A DNA stretch of 9,345 bases, taken from positions 1 through 9,345 of the forward strand of contig JAEZIV010000227.1 of assembly GCA_023436515.1 (NCBI GenBank). Direction: 5' to 3'. Each line of letters begins with the position of its first letter. The stretch's first letter is position 1. The notes beneath the pieces were generated by a model. It was not told the DNA's origin. It ran no database searches and saw nothing but the letters and a program-made list of their open reading frames with translations. Of the stretch, positions 6,882 through 9,345 are shown piece by piece. Both the position numbers and the translations under genes were made by a program. The DNA is from Bacillota bacterium (GTDB lineage: Bacteria > Bacillota > Clostridia > Acetivibrionales > DSM-1351).

Positions 6882-7049
6882 ATGGAAGGAAAATTACAAA
6901 AACAACCAACTTCAAATGGGAAGCATTGGAATGTTAAGCTTGAATTACTTAATGAGACCTTAAACTATAAAGGGAAGGGTGCTTTCCCCTCTCGATGGGA
7001 AGCTCTGTGCCAATGTATAAGGGGTTTTATTCATAAACCATTTGGTTAA
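6882..7049 (+). CDS. Small 55-residue ORF upstream of the acetyltransferase, function unknown
   Basis: An ATG at 6882 with GGAG (6871-6874) 7 bases upstream opens a 55-codon frame ending in TAA 14 bases before the acetyltransferase start. The product is basic and polar at first (MEGKLQKQ), with a centre WNVKLELLNETLNYKGKGAF, then SRWEALCQCIRGFIHKPFG. It has no signal peptide or clear membrane helix. I do not recognise it. Spacing, ribosome binding site and co-orientation favour a real small protein or a leader peptide; a chance frame is the alternative. An overlapping plus-strand frame (6733-6963) has a TTG start, no ribosome binding site and an unlikely composition. The local hairpin GGGAAGG/CTTTCCC (about 6972-6988) lies inside this ORF. 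Confidence 0.45.
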   Translation: MEGKLQKQPTSNGKHWNVKLELLNETLNYKGKGAFPSRWEALCQCIRGFIHKPFG

Positions 7050-7063
7050 TGAAGGAGGTACAC

Positions 7064-7573
7064 ATGAGTGATAAAATTAATACTCAAATAGACGGCTTAC
7101 AGCTCCGTTTTGCTCAGGATAAGGATACTGCAGTAATCCTTGGCTTTATTAGGGAACTTGCTGAATACGAGGATTTGCTGGATGAGGTTTCAGCTACTGA
7201 AGATATATTGAAAGAGGCTCTGTTTACAAAGAAAGCAGCAGAGGTTATCCTTGCTGAATTTGATGGTGAGCCTGTTGGTTTTGCACTGTTTTTTCACAAC
7301 TTTTCCACCTTTCTCGGAAAGGCAGGCTTATACCTTGAGGATTTATATGTAAAGCCTGATATGAGAGGAAGGGGAGTGGGAAAGGTGATGCTTTCTTTTC
7401 TCGCAAGGCTTGCTATGGAAAGAAAGTGTGGTCGACTGGAATGGTCGGTACTTGACTGGAACAAGCCCTCCATTGAGTTTTACAAAAGTATGGGAGCAGT
7501 ACCCATGGAGGATTGGACGATATATAGAATTACAGGCAGGAGCTTAAAGGAATTGGGAGAAAGATTTCAATGA
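7064..7573 (+). CDS. GNAT-family N-acetyltransferase, spermidine/spermine acetyltransferase-like
   Basis: A 169-residue cytosolic acetyl-CoA-dependent N-acetyltransferase. ATG 7064 is chosen over ATG 7049 because a perfect AAGGAGG (7052-7058) lies 5 bases before it. The acetyl-CoA-binding motif is LEDLYVKPDM followed by RGRGVGK at 101-107. WSVLDWNKPSIEFYKSMGA (127-145) matches the spermidine/spermine (SSAT) and thialysine acetyltransferase subgroup, and Glu 92 and Tyr 140 align with the catalytic Glu and Tyr of human SSAT. The early ELAEYEDL block is also SSAT-like. The likely substrate is a polyamine or other small primary amine, but this subgroup is broad and the substrate is inference. It overlaps the next gene by ATGA, so the two are translated together. 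Confidence 0.93.
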   Translation: MSDKINTQIDGLQLRFAQDKDTAVILGFIRELAEYEDLLDEVSATEDILKEALFTKKAAEVILAEFDGEPVGFALFFHNFSTFLGKAGLYLEDLYVKPDMRGRGVGKVMLSFLARLAMERKCGRLEWSVLDWNKPSIEFYKSMGAVPMEDWTIYRITGRSLKELGERFQ

Positions 7574-7905
7574 ATATACAAATATTTGGTTCAAAGGGCT
7601 TTGATACCCAAAAGGCCGAAAGATATTTCAAGGAGAGAAAGATTAGCTATCAATACATTGACCTTCACAAATATGGCATGAGTAAGGGTGAATTTGATAG
7701 TGTAAAGACAGCTGTAGGTGTTAAAGCTCTTATTAATGACAAGTGCAAGGAATTTGAACGCTTGAATATGAGAAATCTCGGTGTTGGTAAGGTGGCCGAA
7801 GAGATATTACTAAAGAATCCAAAACTGTTTAATACTCCTGTTGTCAGAAATGGAAGAATGGCAACAGTGGGCTATCAGCCAGACATATGGGCGGATTGGG
7901 AGTAA
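7570..7905 (+). CDS. ArsC/Spx-family thioredoxin-fold protein lacking the catalytic cysteine
   Basis: A 111-residue protein of the ArsC/Spx/YffB family by length and layout: N-terminal strand IQIFGSKG, helix DTQKAERYFKERKI, strand YQYIDLHKYG, a helical insert, the conserved cis-proline segment TPVVRNGRMATVGYQPDIW (Pro 90) and a short tail. Family members carry a redox cysteine in the N-terminal loop, in a context like G-x-x-x-C-x-T-x-x-K-A; here it reads GSKGFDTQKA with no cysteine. The only cysteine is Cys 59, in the helical insert. Arsenate reduction by the usual mechanism is therefore unlikely, and Spx-type RNA polymerase regulation is not indicated either. The start overlaps the acetyltransferase stop, with GGGAG at 7555-7559. 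No arsR, arsB or other arsenic gene is present. Function unknown. Confidence 0.88.
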   Translation: MNIQIFGSKGFDTQKAERYFKERKISYQYIDLHKYGMSKGEFDSVKTAVGVKALINDKCKEFERLNMRNLGVGKVAEEILLKNPKLFNTPVVRNGRMATVGYQPDIWADWE

Positions 7906-7906
7906 A

Positions 7907-8515
7907 TTAGGGTAATCTGCTCATAAATACCTGTGATATTAAGACCAGATTATTTATACCTCTGAGACCGGCGTATATGGATATTCCGATATCCAGAAAT
8001 AGAAAAATGAAGACCGAAAAGCAAAAAAGTTCTTTTGCTTTTGCAGGCACAGCAGCAAGCAGCTTAAGAGCTGCAGGATGAATTATATACACAAGGAAAA
8101 GTGACATAACTCCCCATATTATTGTATTTCTTAAGCAGATATAACCCATGATATTACAGAAGTTTCCGCTGTAATCCCAGAGTCGCTTGTCTATAAAGAA
8201 GCTCAGAAAAATCCCCGCTATCAGTTCTATAAATGAGGTTAGAGCAGAGGCAGTGAGGAAAAGTAAAAAAGGCCGGGACTTAAAACTGCTAAGAGAATAG
8301 ATTACTAGAATAGAAGCTATTCCATATACTACACACAGGGGACCTAGCAGAAACCCTCTTTTAACTATATGGCCATGATAAATAGACATGTAAATCGTCT
8401 CGGCAACCCAGCCTACAAAGGAATACATAAGAAAAGATAGAAAGAGATTTATCACTTTCTCATTCAGTAAGCTTTTTTCAGATAGCTCCCTTCTTGGCTT
8501 GTAAACTAGATTCAT
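7907..8515 (-). CDS. CmpB-type putative ABC transporter permease (integral membrane protein)
   Basis: A 202-residue protein with five to six hydrophobic segments (about 21-43, 57-76, 82-107, 126-148, 163-184). It matches the family annotated as putative ABC transporter permease, CmpB type: GWVAETIYM (35-43), KRGFLLGPLCVVYG (52-65), a conserved Glu 97 within a membrane helix, and RLWDYSGNFCNIMGYICLRN (111-130). The transport role of this family is weakly founded and no ATPase gene is adjacent, so the actual function is uncertain. ATG 8515 has AAGGA about 11 bases upstream, a rather long spacing. Its stop codon lies one base from the stop of the convergent ArsC-like gene, so neither gene has room for a terminator between them. 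It reads as a single-gene unit. Confidence 0.88.
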   Translation of the reverse strand: MNLVYKPRRELSEKSLLNEKVINLFLSFLMYSFVGWVAETIYMSIYHGHIVKRGFLLGPLCVVYGIASILVIYSLSSFKSRPFLLFLTASALTSFIELIAGIFLSFFIDKRLWDYSGNFCNIMGYICLRNTIIWGVMSLFLVYIIHPAALKLLAAVPAKAKELFCFSVFIFLFLDIGISIYAGLRGINNLVLISQVFMSRLP

Positions 8516-8650
8516 TATGGAAGAAATCCTTTGAAAAATATACCTGATATATTTATATTCAAAAGCTTAGGAAAAATTGAATTATTAACCTGTGGAATTT
8601 AATTTATTGGCGCAAATGGATTGACTGATTAAAGTTCAAACGTTGACAAG

Positions 8651-8693
8651 CACGGTTTGACAGGAATATTTGTATTTGATAATATCAACCGTG
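8651..8693. repeat. Inverted repeat bracketing the core promoter, candidate operator
   Basis: CACGGTTTGA (8651-8660) and TCAACCGTG (8685-8693) are complementary apart from one extra T in the left arm. The arms sit over the -35 and just past the -10 of the promoter at 8657-8685. This geometry would suit a dimeric regulator; pairing as an RNA hairpin is also possible if transcription begins further upstream (a second TTGACA lies at 8643-8648). Confidence 0.5.
8657..8685 (+). promoter_or_regulatory. Sigma-A-like promoter of the YgjP-type gene
   Basis: A perfect -35, TTGACA (8657-8662), is followed after 17 bases by TAATAT (8680-8685). A GATAAT at 8678 with 15-base spacing is an alternative -10. 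A second TTGACA at 8643 and an isolated TATAAT at 8710 are also present, the latter without a -35. Confidence 0.55.
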
Positions 8694-8736
8694 AAATGTA
8701 GGGGATAGGTATAATAAATAAAAAGGGTGTTGAGGA

Positions 8737-9345
8737 TTGAAAGCAAATCGTGGCGTAGGGTCTGCAGTTTCGGTAGTAAGTCTTTGCGGTAGGGAAGTGC
8801 AGTTTATCTTGAAAAGAAGCAGTCGCAGAAGTATAGGTATTTCCATTGATAAAAAAGGAAATATTTCAGTAGCTGCGCCATTTAATGTCCCTGAAAAAAA
8901 CGTAAAGGAGCTTTTGGCAAAAAAGTCCTCATGGATACTAAGCAAGCTGAATTTCATTGAAAAGTCAGCAGCAGAAGAAGGTGATATACCAAAAACCTTT
9001 AGAGATGGCGATAAACTCTTATTTATGGGAGAGGAGTACACTCTGAGACTCATACAGGATAAGCTCCTAAAACTGCCTATTATAAGGCAGGGAGGGGACA
9101 AAGCCTTAGAGCTATACTCAGCTAATGGCTGTAGTATCGACCAACTAAGGGATACAATTAGAAATTGGTATGTTAAGGAATTTGAAAAAATAATAAAAGA
9201 TTGTGTTGATGCCTACTCAAAGCTTTTGGGGGTAAAACCACGAAGGCTTACAATTCGTGAACAAAAAACCCGCTGGGGCAGCTGCAGCTCAAAAGGAAAT
9301 CTGAATTTTAACTGGAGGCTTGTGATGGCTCCAATAGACATAATC
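8737..9345 (+). CDS. YgjP-type (DUF45/M48-like) metal-dependent hydrolase, N-terminal part, cut by window end
   Basis: The first 203 codons of a YgjP-family protein (SprT/WLM-like zinc metallopeptidase fold). The frame is open from TTG 8737, just after an in-frame TGA at 8731, and AAAGGG (8722-8727) lies 9 bases upstream. The first in-frame ATG is codon 97, inside the domain, so a non-ATG start is required; GTG at codon 21 is an alternative with poor spacing. Typical segments are LKRSSRRSIGISIDKKGNIS (25-44), VAAPFNVP, a WxxKL-like helix, GEEYTLRL (98-105), and the strongly conserved KTRWGSCSSKGNLNFNWRLV ending MAP (177-199). The zinc-binding HExxH expected about ten residues later lies beyond the window. 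The physiological substrate of this family is unsettled. An opposite-strand frame at 8685-9101 is a shadow of this gene. Confidence 0.92.
   Translation, partial: MKANRGVGSAVSVVSLCGREVQFILKRSSRRSIGISIDKKGNISVAAPFNVPEKNVKELLAKKSSWILSKLNFIEKSAAEEGDIPKTFRDGDKLLFMGEEYTLRLIQDKLLKLPIIRQGGDKALELYSANGCSIDQLRDTIRNWYVKEFEKIIKDCVDAYSKLLGVKPRRLTIREQKTRWGSCSSKGNLNFNWRLVMAPIDII

Noticed and set aside
6733..6963. 76-codon plus-strand frame
   Set aside because: It begins at TTG with no ribosome binding site, runs through the terminator-like hairpin at 6823-6850, has no recognisable protein features, and overlaps the better-supported small ORF at 6882.
8685..9101. 138-codon minus-strand frame
   Set aside because: It is antisense to the clearly conserved YgjP-type coding frame and has no family resemblance.

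Overview
The window looks like chromosomal DNA from an anaerobic, endospore-forming, motile Firmicute of the Clostridium/Ruminiclostridium kind. The DNA is AT-rich, Shine-Dalgarno sites are strong and purine-rich, a spore germinant-receptor operon is present, and a chemoreceptor and a PilZ (cyclic-di-GMP) protein sit nearby. Genus-level placement is inference from gene content and style, not from a marker gene.

Layout. Positions 1-1980 hold the 3' part of a germinant-receptor operon in the order gerC-like (5' end outside the window), a 72-aa two-helix membrane protein resembling the small 'D' subunits of such receptors, and a gerB-like spore permease. A hairpin follows. At 2123-2422 is a small conserved lipoprotein whose real start is a GTG behind a perfect ribosome binding site. 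At 2553-4274 is a full-length methyl-accepting chemotaxis protein. At 4435-4896 is a small protein resembling the YflT/general-stress-protein type, closed by a good rho-independent terminator. On the minus strand, 5011-5760 encodes an uncharacterised protein with a nuclease-like (PD-(D/E)XK) motif arrangement and its own sigma-A-like promoter. At 6041-6682 is a stand-alone PilZ protein followed by a strong terminator.

From 6731 to 7905 lies what I read as one transcription unit: a leader with a 9-bp long-range stem and a terminator-like hairpin, a 55-codon small ORF, a spermidine/spermine-type GNAT acetyltransferase and a translationally coupled ArsC/Spx-fold protein that lacks the usual catalytic cysteine. 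A minus-strand CmpB-type membrane protein (7907-8515) converges on it with a one-base gap. The right edge (8737-9345, cut by the window end) is a YgjP-type metallopeptidase starting at TTG, behind a promoter bracketed by an inverted repeat.

Most of this is ordinary clostridial chromosome. I see no tRNA, rRNA, CRISPR array, insertion sequence, phage gene or recognisable defence island. The best candidates for something not well described are the leader RNA plus small ORF ahead of the GNAT/cysteine-less ArsC pair, and the minus-strand nuclease-like protein.
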